The notes: generated from the sequence alone by a model not told the origin. Counted from the first letter of the stretch, positions 7,838 to 17,980 are shown. The stretch is DNA of 64,000 nucleotides from Pseudoxanthomonas sp. (GCF_002863005.1 NZ_PKDG01000021.1:38518-102517), one strand, 5' to 3'. Numbers and translations: made by a program.

Positions 7838-7876
7838 ACAAAAAAAGGCGCCTGCGGCCTCGTCTCCGCAGGCGCC
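7838..7876 (-). terminator. Rho-independent terminator for the 7908-8267 gene
   Basis: Perfect 11-bp stem GGCGCCTGCGG (7847-7857) / CCGCAGGCGCC (7866-7876) with an 8-base loop. On the minus strand it is followed by seven T residues (A-run at 7840-7846), 30 bp past the stop of the glycine-zipper lipoprotein-like gene. Confidence 0.9.
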
Positions 7877-7907
7877 CGGCGGGCACCTCAGGCGTCGCGC
7901 ACCGCCG

Positions 7908-8267
7908 TCAGCGATAGACGCGCTCACAACGACGTTCGACGATGCGGTCGCCCTTCGTCTCCTGGCTGTTGCCCTGCACCTTGCGGCCGATCGCGCCGCC
8001 GGCGACGGCGCCGCCGACCGTGGCGACCTTCTTGCCATTGCCGCTGCCGATCTGGTTGCCGAGCAGGCCGCCGACGACGGCGCCGATGGCCGTACCGGCG
8101 ACGCGGTTCGGATCGCGGGTGTTCTTCTGCACTTCGACATTGCGGCATTCGACCTTGCTGCCGTCGCTGAAGCGGCGGCCTTCATCCTGCGGACCATAGT
8201 TCTGCGCGGCAGCGGCGGACATCACCGACAGCAGGCCGAGCGAGAGCAGGTAACGGGAGGTGGTCAT
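7908..8267 (-). CDS. glycine-zipper 2TM surface-antigen-like exported protein
   Basis: A 119-aa exported protein. Residues 1-22 are a signal peptide (MTTSRYLLSLGLLSVMSAAA, cut near AAA-Q); no lipobox Cys is present, unlike SlyB-type lipoproteins. The mature part has a glycine-zipper pair (GTAIGAVVGGLLGNQIGSGNG, GGAVAGGAIGRKVQG) typical of the 17-kDa surface-antigen/glycine zipper 2TM family. The C-terminus ends in a conserved RIVERRCERVYR-type segment with Cys; another Cys lies before the zipper, so a disulfide is possible. AGGAGA precedes the ATG. A strong terminator follows. It probably sits in the outer membrane or periplasm and helps envelope stability (family-level knowledge). Confidence 0.88.
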   Translation of the reverse strand: MTTSRYLLSLGLLSVMSAAAAQNYGPQDEGRRFSDGSKVECRNVEVQKNTRDPNRVAGTAIGAVVGGLLGNQIGSGNGKKVATVGGAVAGGAIGRKVQGNSQETKGDRIVERRCERVYR

Positions 8268-8476
8268 GGCGGGTCTCCTGTGGGGTTGCAGGGTGAGGCT
8301 GCGCGGGGCGTCGCGAACGGCGGGTGAAATCGCGCGGTGCCGTTCATGCACCAGCGAACCATCCGTGACGCCTGCACGACAAACATGACGCCGCGCTGAC
8401 GGCTGGTGCCTGCGTTGACGCCGGCACCACGGCCCTGCGCCTAGCGTCGGGGCTTCACCGACCTGGACGCCACGCG

Positions 8477-8968
8477 ATGCATACCCCTGAAGAACTCGAG
8501 AAGAAGTTGTGGAAAGCGGTCAAGTCCGATCGCACGATGATGATCGGCCTGGATGGGGCCGAAGATGGCCACACGCGTCCGATGACGGCGCTGCTGGAGC
8601 ACGAGGGTCGGGGTCCGTTGTGGATCTTCACCTCCACCGACAACCTGCTGGCGCAGCGCACCGCATCACCGCAGCGCGCCGTGGCCGCGTTCGCGTCGAT
8701 GGGACATGACCTGTTCGCCAGCCTGCAGGGCTCGCTGGTGCGCGACGATGACCGTGCGGTGATCGAGCGCTTGTGGAATCCCTTCATCGCCGCGTGGTAC
8801 GAGGACGGCAAGGATGATCCGAAACTGGCGCTGCTGCGTTTCGATGCCGAGCATGCGGAAATCTGGCTCAACGAGCACAGCCTGCTTGCGGGCGTGAAGC
8901 TGCTGTTCGGCGTCGATCCCAAGGAGGATTACCAGGACAAGGTCGCCGACGTCGATCTGCGCGGCTGA
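8477..8968 (+). CDS. pyridoxamine 5'-phosphate oxidase family (general stress FMN-binding split barrel)
   Basis: A 163-aa split-barrel flavin-binding protein of the 'general stress protein 26' type. Recognisable parts are KAVKSDRTMMIGLDG, RPMTALLEHEGRGPLWIFTSTDN, the strand and loop around AVAAFASMGHDLFASLQG, and RLWNPFIAAWYEDGKDDPKLALLRF followed by AEIWL. The family binds FMN or F420-like cofactors and is linked to stress; it is not the vitamin B6 biosynthetic PdxH, which is longer and has different phosphate-binding residues. It stands alone, and a bulged hairpin follows the stop. Confidence 0.88.
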   Translation: MHTPEELEKKLWKAVKSDRTMMIGLDGAEDGHTRPMTALLEHEGRGPLWIFTSTDNLLAQRTASPQRAVAAFASMGHDLFASLQGSLVRDDDRAVIERLWNPFIAAWYEDGKDDPKLALLRFDAEHAEIWLNEHSLLAGVKLLFGVDPKEDYQDKVADVDLRG

Positions 8969-8984
8969 TACGACACCGCGCATA

Positions 8985-9030
8985 GGCCGGACGTCATGTG
9001 TCCCCCAACGGCACATGACTCCGGCCGTTT
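8985..9030 (+). terminator. probable terminator after the 8477-8968 gene
   Basis: Long stem with one bulged base: GGCCGGACGTCATGTG (8985-9000) pairs with CACATGACTCCGGCC (9012-9026) around an 11-base loop, followed by GTTT. It lies 17 bp after the stop codon. Confidence 0.6.
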
Positions 9031-9128
9031 CCGCGTGGCCGGATGCAGGTAGGGCGTGCGTGACGTAGGGAGACCGATACGCTGGAACAGGGGCCAGGCG
9101 ACGGTAATCACCCGAGGATACCTGCCCC

Positions 9129-9437
9129 ATGTTGTCGTATTCGCAGCATCACCTGCACACCCTGCTGGACCGCCTGGACGCCAGCGACGCCCGCACCACC
9201 GGCCAGTTGGAAGCCCTCACCGTGTGGGTTGCCGCGCTGGTGCAGACCCATCCCGACGGCGACCGCCTGCGCGCGTCCGCCCAGGCCTTGTCCGCACGCA
9301 ATCCTTTCCGCGCGTTGTGCCAGTGCCAGGAGGAGGTAGCGGCCTACGACGCGACGTTCTGCCAGCTTCAGTCGCTGGCGCTGCCGGTCGATGTCGTGCC
9401 GCGCGTGCGCACCACCCCGTTGCCGCCGAACGTATGA
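9129..9437 (+). CDS. hypothetical protein (102 aa)
   Basis: A 102-aa soluble, mostly helical protein: SQHHLHTLLDRLDASDARTT then an amphipathic helix with ALTVWVAALVQTH, and a mid region with RNPFRALCQCQEEVAAYDATFCQLQSL containing three Cys residues. A weak GAGG box lies ~11 bases before the ATG. No domain recognised and no near neighbour on the same strand. The helix-rich Cys-containing pattern argues for a real protein, but this rests on composition only. Confidence 0.5.
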   Translation: MLSYSQHHLHTLLDRLDASDARTTGQLEALTVWVAALVQTHPDGDRLRASAQALSARNPFRALCQCQEEVAAYDATFCQLQSLALPVDVVPRVRTTPLPPNV

Positions 9438-9934
9438 GGCGCGTGTCGCCTGACCTGGGCCGTGGGCGCGTGATGCGCGCCAGACGCCAGTGCGAAGGGA
9501 GTGCGCCCGCGCTCGTGCCGATGTGCACCGTGGGCGTGATGGCGGCGGTGGTGGCGGTGGTGGTGGCCACGATGCCTGACGTACCGCTCTCGCCCCTCAT
9601 CCGGCCTTCGGCCACCTTCTCCCCGCCTCGCGGGGAGAAGGGGACGGCGTGGGCGAGTGGGGAATCCGTTCGGGAAGAGGGTACCGCGCCAGCGATCCTT
9701 CGACGGGGACGCACTTGCAGCCAAGCTGGGCGAAGCTAGGGCTTCGCACAACGGTACCCTTGTGGCCGCCGTGGCTGTTTCACCTGGATCCGGCAGGCCG
9801 CTGCTGCGGCATCGACCACGTGTGCAGTGTCGCGCCGTGGTCGCAAAGACCGCGTCAATGCGCGCGTGTACTACACCGGAAACTGGGCGACGCGTCACAT
9901 GAGCAGGTGAACATTCGCTGTCTCGCGTGCGCGA
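9438..9934. other. 497-bp gap with one REP-like element, no gene supported
   Basis: No credible coding sequence is seen. The stretch holds the REP-like palindrome at 9591-9641 and a weak 7-bp hairpin GCGAAGC/GCTTCGC at 9730-9747. Short open frames here lack ribosome-binding sites and have shadow-like composition. Confidence 0.55.
9591..9641 (-). repeat. REP-like palindrome, single copy
   Basis: Same element as the tandem array at 5391 but in opposite orientation: CGCCCCTCATCCGGCCTTCG, then CCACCTTCTCCCCG and a loop and CGGGGAGAAGG. It stands alone in a non-coding gap. Confidence 0.8.
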
Positions 9935-10165
9935 TCACAGCCGGCACACGCAACGCAGCCGGATAGCGCCAGGCGTCGCGTCGTGCTGGCGCGCAGCGTC
10001 CTCGCGCAGTGTCGCCACGATGGCGTCGGCCGATGCCACCCCGCCGTCTACCTGCGCCGCCACCTGGCCCCAGGCGATGCAGTGTCCGCCTTCGTACACC
10101 TCATAGTCGGCGAAATAGCGGCGAACGGATGCGCGAGCGTCTGCGTCAGGTGCCGACGTGCACAT
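9935..10165 (-). CDS. hypothetical 76-aa protein downstream of AroQ-like pair
   Basis: A 76-aa protein reading MCTSAPDADARASVRRYFADYEVYEGGHC and ending AIRLRCVCRL. It contains an aromatic GGHCIAWGQVAAQVDGG stretch and a C-terminal CVC. The ATG at 10165 overlaps the end of the upstream AroQ-like gene by 20 bp, suggesting one transcript with coupled translation. No domain is recognised. The start could be later. Confidence is moderate because support is limited to composition and gene order. Confidence 0.45.
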   Translation of the reverse strand: MCTSAPDADARASVRRYFADYEVYEGGHCIAWGQVAAQVDGGVASADAIVATLREDAARQHDATPGAIRLRCVCRL

Positions 10166-10586
10166 CGCACTCGCATTCCGTGCAGCCCAGTTGCTCGAGC
10201 GCGATTTCCAGCGCCAAGGCGTAACTGCGCGCACCGTAGCCATCGACGACCGCGAGGCGGCGGCCGGTGGCGGCGGGCAGGGCGCCTTCATCGAGCGTGT
10301 CGTGGACCTCCACGTACGGATGGGCCAGACCCTGCACCGCGCGCTGCAACAGCGGATGGTCGGTGAGCGCGCCGGGGTCGAGCAGCGTGGCGCGTACGCC
10401 CCACTCGTTGGCCAGACGCAAGGCGGTGAGGACCTCGGTGGTGGAGCTGCAACTGCGGACGGCGAGCGTCTGCCCAGCGCAGCCGGCGCGCTGCACCAGC
10501 GCGCCGAGCACCGACGGTGGCAACGGCGGCGGGGCTGACGTGAGGGCGTCGTGGCGCTCGGGGCCGCGGATGACGAGGATGGACAT
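10146..10586 (-). CDS. degenerate AroQ-like (type II dehydroquinase fold) protein, copy 1
   Basis: A 146-aa protein that follows the type II 3-dehydroquinate dehydratase (AroQ) pattern end to end: MSILVIRGPE for the family's ILVLNGPN, LLDPGALTDHPLLQRAV for INPGAxTHTSxALRDA, HPYVEVHD for PxxEVHLSN, and VVDGYGARSYALALEIAL for the C-terminal GxGxxSYxLAL. Several catalytic positions are changed: the GPN Asn is Glu, the NPGA Asn is Asp, the THTS His is Asp, and the Tyr/Arg loop after GPN is absent; only the E-x-H pair is kept. It is therefore unlikely to make 3-dehydroshikimate. GGAG lies 6 bases before the ATG at 10586; an ATG at 10607 is possible. It follows a paralogue at 10600-11037 by 13 bp. 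Confidence 0.75.
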   Translation of the reverse strand: MSILVIRGPERHDALTSAPPPLPPSVLGALVQRAGCAGQTLAVRSCSSTTEVLTALRLANEWGVRATLLDPGALTDHPLLQRAVQGLAHPYVEVHDTLDEGALPAATGRRLAVVDGYGARSYALALEIALEQLGCTECECDVHVGT

Positions 10587-10599
10587 GAGGGGCTCCGGC

Positions 10600-11037
10600 T
10601 CAGGCATGGAGGGTCTCCGCAGGGGCGGGATGCAGGCGACGCAGTGCGATGTGTAGCGCCATCGCGTAGGCACGCGGGAGATCGTTGCGCAGGATCACGG
10701 TCACCAGCGGTGCATGCTGGGGCTGTACGCGAGGTTCCAGCACGCGCGAGGCGTCGTCGTGCACTTCGATATAGGGTGCAGGCAGGCCGTCGAGTGCGTC
10801 GCGCACGGCACGGCTCTGGGTTGCGTCGTGCATCGCCAGGTCGCCGACGTCGAGCAGCAGCAGGTCGGTTCGCTCGCGGCGCGCGCGTCGCAGGCCGCTA
10901 ACCAACTGGCGGACACTGGCGAAGGCGCGACAGCGCAATGACTGGCCGACGGCGTTCGCACGTTCAAGCAGCGGGCGGCCGAGGAGGGGGACGTCGGGGA
11001 GCGCGGCATGCGGGCCGCGCAGGATCAGGATGGACAT
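10600..11037 (-). CDS. degenerate AroQ-like (type II dehydroquinase fold) protein, copy 2
   Basis: A 145-aa paralogue of the neighbouring gene: MSILILRGPH opens it, then LLLLDVGDLAMHDATQSRAVRDAL, APYIEVHD and a C-terminal PRAYAMALHIALRRL, all lining up with AroQ landmarks. It is more degenerate than copy 1: the NPGA motif is DVGD, the GPN Asn is His, the active-site Tyr/Arg loop is missing and the C-terminal GxG is RND. The E-V-H motif survives. Loss of most catalytic residues suggests a binding or structural role for the dodecamer-forming fold rather than shikimate synthesis. It is first in a leftward three-gene run (11037 to 9935). The ribosome-binding site is weak. Confidence 0.72.
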   Translation of the reverse strand: MSILILRGPHAALPDVPLLGRPLLERANAVGQSLRCRAFASVRQLVSGLRRARRERTDLLLLDVGDLAMHDATQSRAVRDALDGLPAPYIEVHDDASRVLEPRVQPQHAPLVTVILRNDLPRAYAMALHIALRRLHPAPAETLHA

Positions 11038-11143
11038 GGAACGGTTCGTGACGCACGGCGTGTGCGGTGTGGTCACGATAGGCCCGTGGTGCGTAACGTC
11101 GCCATGCGTTCCGGAGACAGGCGCGTAAAGAACGCGTAGCGTT

Positions 11144-11767
11144 TCAGGGCTGCGCGATCAGCATCACGCCCGTCAGGCCGAGCAGCAGCGTGCGGGCAGC
11201 GTCCGTCGAGCGCGCGCGGCAACGAAGGCCGCGACAGAGGCCAGCGGCGGCGACCTGCGTTGCCACGAGCATCGCCAGCAGATGCACTGCCACGGCCGTC
11301 AGCATCAACGCAGGCGACCCGGTGGCGCTGATGGCGCGCGCAGGTCCGTCCGTCATGCACAGTGGCATCAGCGCCGGCACCAGCATCAGGCCGCTGCCGT
11401 GCGCGGTGCCCATGAGGCAGGACCAGGCGGCAAGTCCCGCGTGCGATCGAGGGGCGGCATGGCGAGCGGCAGCGCGTGGGCGCACGACGCGTCTGCATGC
11501 CGCGAAGACCAGCAGGCCGCTCCCCGCCAAGGCGAGCAGGTGCTGCTGCGGCAGCCTGATGCCCTGCATCACCACCACCACGACCAGCCCCACCGACAGT
11601 GCGTGCCCGATGGCGATGGGCAGCAGGGCGCGCCGTACGTCGTGCGCATCGCCGGAATCGGCGGCGATGGCCGCGACGAACAGCCAGCCATTCGCCGGAC
11701 TCAGGCCATGCACCACGCCCAGACCGGCGATGCTGAGCCAAGGCCACCAGGCATCGGGCAACGGCAT
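11144..11767 (-). CDS. multi-pass inner-membrane protein, possible transporter
   Basis: A 207-aa hydrophobic protein with about six predicted membrane segments, including WPWLSIAGLGVVHGLSP, ALSVGLVVVVVMQG, HLLALAGSGLLVFAA, GLMLVPALMPLCM and LTAVAVHLLAMLVATQV, and a C-terminal LLLGLTGVMLIA. The H-G-L-S-P-A-N-G-W motif early on and H-G-S-G-L later are reminiscent of NicO/LysE-superfamily exporters, but the HxxxxDH nickel signature is not present, so the substrate is unknown. It starts 11 bp after the stop of the DUF899 gene and is probably co-transcribed with it. Confidence 0.7.
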   Translation of the reverse strand: MPLPDAWWPWLSIAGLGVVHGLSPANGWLFVAAIAADSGDAHDVRRALLPIAIGHALSVGLVVVVVMQGIRLPQQHLLALAGSGLLVFAACRRVVRPRAAARHAAPRSHAGLAAWSCLMGTAHGSGLMLVPALMPLCMTDGPARAISATGSPALMLTAVAVHLLAMLVATQVAAAGLCRGLRCRARSTDAARTLLLGLTGVMLIAQP

Positions 11768-11778
11768 GGCGCGTCGAC

Positions 11779-12543
11779 TCAGGGTTTCGCGGCACAGCAT
11801 CCGCCGGACGCGGTGGCGGGCGTGGTGTCGTAGCGGTCGTGGTGGCGCACCCAGGCCATCGGGTAGGCATCGCCCTCTTCACCGCGGCCGAACGGCGCCA
11901 GGTCGAGCAGGGCGTAGGTGTGCATCATCGCTTCCACACCGCGCCCGTAGCGCGAGTAGGCATGGAAGACGTGGCCTTCGTCGTCGCGCACGAACACGCT
12001 GATGCCGGGGGCTTCCTCGTGCGGGAAGGGCTGCCGCTTGTAGTTGTAGTCCACGGCGCCGCGCGACATGTCCTCCTGGCTGAAGTTCACGCCGAAGTCG
12101 TGGTTGAACGAGGTGCGATGCGAGGATACCCACGGGAATGTCCATCCCATGCGCCGGCGGAAGGCGTCGATATCGGCCAGCGGTGCGCGCGAGACCGCGA
12201 CCAGGGTGAGGTCGCGCTGGGCGAGGTGCGTGAGCGCACCGGCGTGGTGGTCGGCCATGAAGGAGCAGCTCTTGCAACCCTGTTCCCAACCCGGCGCGAA
12301 CATGAAGTGCTGCACCATCAGCTGGCGGCGGCCCTCGAACAGCTCGGCCAGCGTGCGCGTGCCTTGCGGTGTGTCGAACACATAGGGGGTCTCCACACGG
12401 ACCCAGGGCAGTGCGCGGCGTTCTCGCGCGACCTCGTCGTGCAGGCGGGTGAGTTCCTTCTCGCGCGCGAGCAGGGCGAGGCGGGCGATGCGCCATGCAT
12501 CTCGGGTGGCGACGGGGTGTGCAGGGTGTGCGGGCATGTCCAT
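11779..12543 (-). CDS. DUF899 thioredoxin-fold family protein
   Basis: A 254-aa protein of the DUF899 family, a thioredoxin-like fold found in many soil bacteria. Diagnostic pieces are WVRVETPYVFDTPQGTRTL, QLMVQHFMFAPGWEQGCKSC (with the C-x-x-C pair), SFMADH, VAVSRAPLADIDAFRRRMGW and GVNFSQEDM. The C-terminus ends in GGCCAAKP. Probably a redox or peroxide-related enzyme; no substrate is established. GGAG sits 6 bases before the chosen ATG at 12543. It may share a transcript with the membrane protein downstream. Confidence 0.85.
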   Translation of the reverse strand: MDMPAHPAHPVATRDAWRIARLALLAREKELTRLHDEVARERRALPWVRVETPYVFDTPQGTRTLAELFEGRRQLMVQHFMFAPGWEQGCKSCSFMADHHAGALTHLAQRDLTLVAVSRAPLADIDAFRRRMGWTFPWVSSHRTSFNHDFGVNFSQEDMSRGAVDYNYKRQPFPHEEAPGISVFVRDDEGHVFHAYSRYGRGVEAMMHTYALLDLAPFGRGEEGDAYPMAWVRHHDRYDTTPATASGGCCAAKP

Positions 12544-12656
12544 GGAAGACTCCATCGAGGTGGGAAGGGGCGCGCGGGCATGCCTGCCCGCGCCGATGCC
12601 GCGGGGCATCGGGGGGATGAAGGACAAGAGGGCGCGGGGGCGGGTGCGGCGCGCGA

Positions 12657-13322
12657 TCAGGCGGTGCGCGCGGGCCGCTTCACGGCGCGCACCAGGCCGC
12701 TGCGACCGCCGCCGCAATAGAACAGGTCGCCGCCGTCGGATTCCAGGCCGCTGACATGGACGCCGGCCGGCAGTTCCAGACGTTCGAGCACGCGTCCATC
12801 AGCCGGATCGACGCGGCGCAGGTCGCTGTCGTCGCCTTCCCAGGTGCCATGCCACAGCTCGCCGTCGACCCAGCTGATGCCGGTGACGAAACGGTCGGAT
12901 TCGAGCGTGCGCAGCACTTCGCCGGTGGCCGGGTCGATCTGCACGATGCGGCGTTCGCGGTACTGGCCCACCCACAGGCTGCCGTCGGCCCAGGCCATGC
13001 CGGAGTCGCCGCCCTGGCCCGGGGCAGGAATCGAGGCCAGCACCGCACCGGTGGCGGGATCGATCTTGTCGATGCGCGCTTCGGCGAGTTGGTACAGGTG
13101 GGTGCCGTCGAACGCGGTGCCGGCATCGGCCGCACGCGGCAGGCTGCGCGCGATCCCGCCGCCGGCCGGATCGATGGCGATCAGCCGCTCGCCGGTGGCG
13201 GCCCAGACATGGTGGCCGTCGTAGGTGACGCCCGCCACGCCCTGGCTCGTTTCGAAGGGGCCGTATTCGCGGGCGATTTCAGCAGGACTGACGTGGACTG
13301 CGTGGCGCGGTGTGTCGTTCAT
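12657..13322 (-). CDS. beta-propeller protein (SMP-30/PQQ-like repeats)
   Basis: A 221-aa protein built of repeated beta-propeller blades, each ending in a consensus such as IDPAGGGIARSL, IDPATGAVLASI, IDPATGEVLRTL or VDPADGRVLERL, separated by G-x-x-V/A-W segments (HHVWAAT, GSLWVGQ, GELWHGT). No signal peptide. AGGAG lies before the ATG. The propeller class resembles glutamine-cyclotransferase-like or gluconolactonase-like proteins, but active-site residues cannot be assigned. The gene lies between the DUF899 gene and a TPR/HTH regulator on the same strand, so it may belong to that regulator's unit. Confidence 0.8.
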   Translation of the reverse strand: MNDTPRHAVHVSPAEIAREYGPFETSQGVAGVTYDGHHVWAATGERLIAIDPAGGGIARSLPRAADAGTAFDGTHLYQLAEARIDKIDPATGAVLASIPAPGQGGDSGMAWADGSLWVGQYRERRIVQIDPATGEVLRTLESDRFVTGISWVDGELWHGTWEGDDSDLRRVDPADGRVLERLELPAGVHVSGLESDGGDLFYCGGGRSGLVRAVKRPARTA

Positions 13323-13353
13323 GGCGGGCTCCTGGGTGGGCGACGAGGCCAAT

Positions 13354-14574
13354 CTACGCAGACGACGGCGAGGCGGGGAGTAACAAGATCGTCGTGAATC
13401 CGACCAGCGGCTGCGCCACCCAGCGCCGTGCGCGCGCACGACCGATCGCGCGCACCTGGCCCGCGGCTTCCATGTCGGCGAGCGCGCGCTGCACCGAACG
13501 CTGGCTGTCGCCGGTGGCCAGGGCCAGCGCCGAGGTGGACCACGCCATGCCGTCGGCAAGCAGCCCGTGCAGCGCCCCCTGTTCGCCATCGACAGGAGGC
13601 GCCAGCACCACGACGTTGCGCGCGCCATGCGGCGACAACTGGAAGCCCTGCGCGCTGGCGGCGAGGTCGGCGAACGGCGCGAGCAGGCGGCGCAGGCGTC
13701 CGATCTCCACCCGCAGGCGCGCGCGGTGCGTTTCGTCGGGATGACGCGTGCGGAACACGCGCGCGATCAGGGTGTTGCGGTCGACATCGCCCGGCCACGC
13801 GGCGGCAAGCACATGCAACAGCGCGAACAGTACCGGCCGCCGCGCGAGCGATGCCGCGCCGTGGGCATCGCGTACCGTGTGGCGCAGGGCATCGACCACC
13901 AGCGTGCCGGAGGCAAGCAGGGCTTCGACCTCGTCCAGTGTCACGGGCTGTTCGTGGCCGGCGTGCAGGATGCGCGCGGCGGGGCGCTGCAGGCTCGCCC
14001 GGAGCTGTGCGATCTCGGCGGACAGTGCGGGAATGCCCGCATGCCCTGCGGCCGCTTCTGCGCGCTGCAGCGCCAGCCGCGCGTCGCGCGTGCGCAGCGA
14101 GCGCAGGGCGATCTCGGCGGCGGCGAGCGCAGCCAGGGCATGGTGCGCAGCGGGTGCGCCCTCGAGATCGAGCGCGTCCAGCGTGGTGCGTGCCGCGTCC
14201 AGCCGGCCCAGCAGCAGGTGCCGGCGCAGTGCGATCAGTCGTGCATGCAGGGCGTTGGCGCGGTCCCCGCGCGCGGCCAGCGCCTGCGCGGCGTCTTCCA
14301 GCCGCTGTGGCGCGGCGGCGAAATCGCGCAGGGCCAGCGCCACCTCCGCTTCGGCCACCATGCAGCGGGCGCGGGCCAGCGGCTCGCGCGGACCGAAGCC
14401 GCGCGTGGCGCGCCGCAGCAGGTCGCGCGCACGCGCATAGTCGCCCAGCTGCGCCATGGCGACGCCGCGCAACGCCAGTGCCGCCGGATCGTCGCGCCAG
14501 CCCACGTGCTTGAGCGCGCCCAGCACATCGCCGGCGGTCAGGGCGCGGCCGGCGGCGGCGATCAGCGAGTCCAT
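13354..14574 (-). CDS. TPR-like protein with C-terminal HTH, putative transcriptional regulator
   Basis: A 406-aa soluble protein. Residues 1-200 are alanine-rich helical repeats of TPR type (YARARDLLRRATRGFG, DARLALQRAEAAAG). The centre (about 210-330) resembles a winged-helix transcriptional-activator segment (DRNTLIARVFRTRHPDETHRARLRVEIGRLRRLLAPF, followed by GFQLSP), the pattern of OmpR/SARP-like DNA-binding modules. The last ~70 residues are a second helix-turn-helix (ALATGDSQRSVQRALADMEAAGQVRAIGR). It lies 31 bp upstream of the beta-propeller gene on the same strand and probably regulates this neighbourhood (inference). Confidence 0.75.
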   Translation of the reverse strand: MDSLIAAAGRALTAGDVLGALKHVGWRDDPAALALRGVAMAQLGDYARARDLLRRATRGFGPREPLARARCMVAEAEVALALRDFAAAPQRLEDAAQALAARGDRANALHARLIALRRHLLLGRLDAARTTLDALDLEGAPAAHHALAALAAAEIALRSLRTRDARLALQRAEAAAGHAGIPALSAEIAQLRASLQRPAARILHAGHEQPVTLDEVEALLASGTLVVDALRHTVRDAHGAASLARRPVLFALLHVLAAAWPGDVDRNTLIARVFRTRHPDETHRARLRVEIGRLRRLLAPFADLAASAQGFQLSPHGARNVVVLAPPVDGEQGALHGLLADGMAWSTSALALATGDSQRSVQRALADMEAAGQVRAIGRARARRWVAQPLVGFTTILLLPASPSSA

Positions 14575-14617
14575 GACCGCAGCCTACCGCGTGGTGCGGT
14601 CGCCGTCGCGGGCCGGA

Positions 14618-15076
14618 TTACTCCGCTTCCAGTTCCTTGTGCATGCGCGCGTGGTCGCGACGGTACTGGCGTGCCAGCTGCGTCTTCTTCGTTGCCGTCA
14701 GGATCTTGCCGGAGACCTGGAAGAACTTCTTCTCCTCTTCGCGCAGGTGGTGATGCACCTTCTCCGACAGCTCGCGCGCCTTCTTCAACCAGGCCGCGTG
14801 GCGCGGGTCCAGGGACTGGAGGTCCTCGACCAGTTCGTCGATCTCGTGGTGCTCGTGCAGCGCGTGCCGCGAGGAATTCAGGCCGCGGTCGTCCATGAGG
14901 ATCGGAACGTAGAGGAAGCGCTCCTCCGCCGCCGCGTGCGCCGCCAGTTCGATGCGCAGCGCGGTGAACAGGTCCAGCCGCTCGCGCGTGCCCGGCTTGG
15001 AGCGCAGCAGGCGGCGGCACAGCGAGCGCTGGGTTTCATGGCTTTCGTGCAGGGCGTCGTAGATGGTCTCGGGCAT
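14618..15076 (-). CDS. hemerythrin HHE domain protein
   Basis: A 152-aa four-helix protein with hemerythrin-type iron ligands: HESHE near residue 10, HAAAEERFLY in helix 2, HEHHEIDELVEDL in helix 3 and HHHLREEEKKFF in helix 4. Such proteins bind a di-iron centre and sense or handle O2, NO or peroxide. It ends with a basic/acidic tail. It lies 31 bp downstream of the stop of the catalase gene on the same strand, consistent with an oxidative-stress pair. Confidence 0.9.
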   Translation of the reverse strand: MPETIYDALHESHETQRSLCRRLLRSKPGTRERLDLFTALRIELAAHAAAEERFLYVPILMDDRGLNSSRHALHEHHEIDELVEDLQSLDPRHAAWLKKARELSEKVHHHLREEEKKFFQVSGKILTATKKTQLARQYRRDHARMHKELEAE

Positions 15077-15107
15077 GGGTGATGACCTGGCGGAGGGCTG
15101 GGGAAGA

Positions 15108-17201
<2,094 letters not shown>

Positions 17202-17373
17202 CGGGGGTCTCCTGGACGACGTGGGGGCCACTCGGGGTGGCCCGTCGCATCATCGTCGTGGCCGCGTGCAGGCCGCGTTAGGAGCGGTTGACGACGTGCA
17301 CACGCGCGGTCGCGGACACTGGCTGTCCGCATCCGGTGGCATCACTGTCGCCCTGTCCACGGGAGTTGACGCA

Positions 17374-17802
17374 ATGGAAACCAACGAACTGCATCGCGGC
17401 CGCCTGATCGACCACATCCAGCTGGTCGTACGCGACCTGGAGGCCAGCAAGACCTTCTACCGCGCCGTGTTCGACGTGCTCGGCGTTCCGATGGGCGGCG
17501 AGGACGCGAGCTACTTCTGGGCCGATGAGCTGTTCGTCTCCACCGCCGGCAGCGAGGCGGCGGACGGCAAGCTCACGGGGCGCCACCACATCGCGTTCCA
17601 GGCGCAGGATCGCGCGATGGTCGAGCGCTTCCACGAGGTCGCGCTGGCGCATGGCGGCACGGACAACGGCGCGCCGGGCCTGCGCGACTACCATCCCGGC
17701 TACTACGGCGCGTTCGTGCTCGACCCGGATGGCAACAACATCGAAGCGGTCTACCACGGCGAAGCGAAGCGCAGTGAGGCGTCGGTGAAGGTGGAGTTCT
17801 GA
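17374..17802 (+). CDS. VOC-family glyoxalase/dioxygenase-like protein
   Basis: A 142-aa vicinal-oxygen-chelate fold protein: LIDHIQLVVRDLEASKTFY at the start, HHIAFQAQDRAMVERFH in the middle, and YYGAFVLDPDGNNIEAVYH near the end. The H in DHIQLV, the H pair in GRHHIAF and the E in NNIEAV are in positions of metal ligands, so a bound divalent metal is plausible. Substrate unknown (glyoxalase, fosfomycin-type or ring-cleaving variants exist). GGGAG lies 6-7 bases before the ATG. It diverges from katE. Confidence 0.9.
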   Translation: METNELHRGRLIDHIQLVVRDLEASKTFYRAVFDVLGVPMGGEDASYFWADELFVSTAGSEAADGKLTGRHHIAFQAQDRAMVERFHEVALAHGGTDNGAPGLRDYHPGYYGAFVLDPDGNNIEAVYHGEAKRSEASVKVEF

Positions 17803-17807
17803 AACAT

Positions 17808-17957
17808 CCTTCTCCCCGCGTGGCGGGGAGAAGGTGCCGAAGGCGGATGAGGGGCGAGCGCTGAACGTGGAGGCAACGCGTTACGTCGATTGCCTCGGCT
17901 CAGTTCGCCCCTCACCCGCCCTTCGGGCACCCTCTCCCCGCTGACGCAGGGAGAGGG
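17808..17957. repeat. inverted pair of REP-like palindromes (REPIN-like)
   Basis: Two copies of the core seen at 5391 face each other: 17808-17856 (CCTTCTCCCCG, loop, CGGGGAGAAGG, TGCCGAAGGCGGATGAGGGG) and 17906-17957 in reverse orientation (CGCCCCTCACCCGCCCTTCG, then CCCTCTCCCCG, a loop and CAGGGAGAGG). They could fold into one large hairpin. The pair lies between convergent genes (VOC and SDR). Confidence 0.8.
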
Positions 17958-17980
17958 GAACGGCGCTTGCACACGCGGGG

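Noticed and set aside
9649..9966. Short rightward open frames between 9.6 and 10.0 kb
   Set aside because: No ribosome-binding site, shadow-like composition, overlap with a REP element and with the end of the leftward 76-aa gene.
10146..11037. Functional aroQ (shikimate pathway) call
   Set aside because: Fold landmarks are present but the essential active-site residues are replaced or deleted in both copies.
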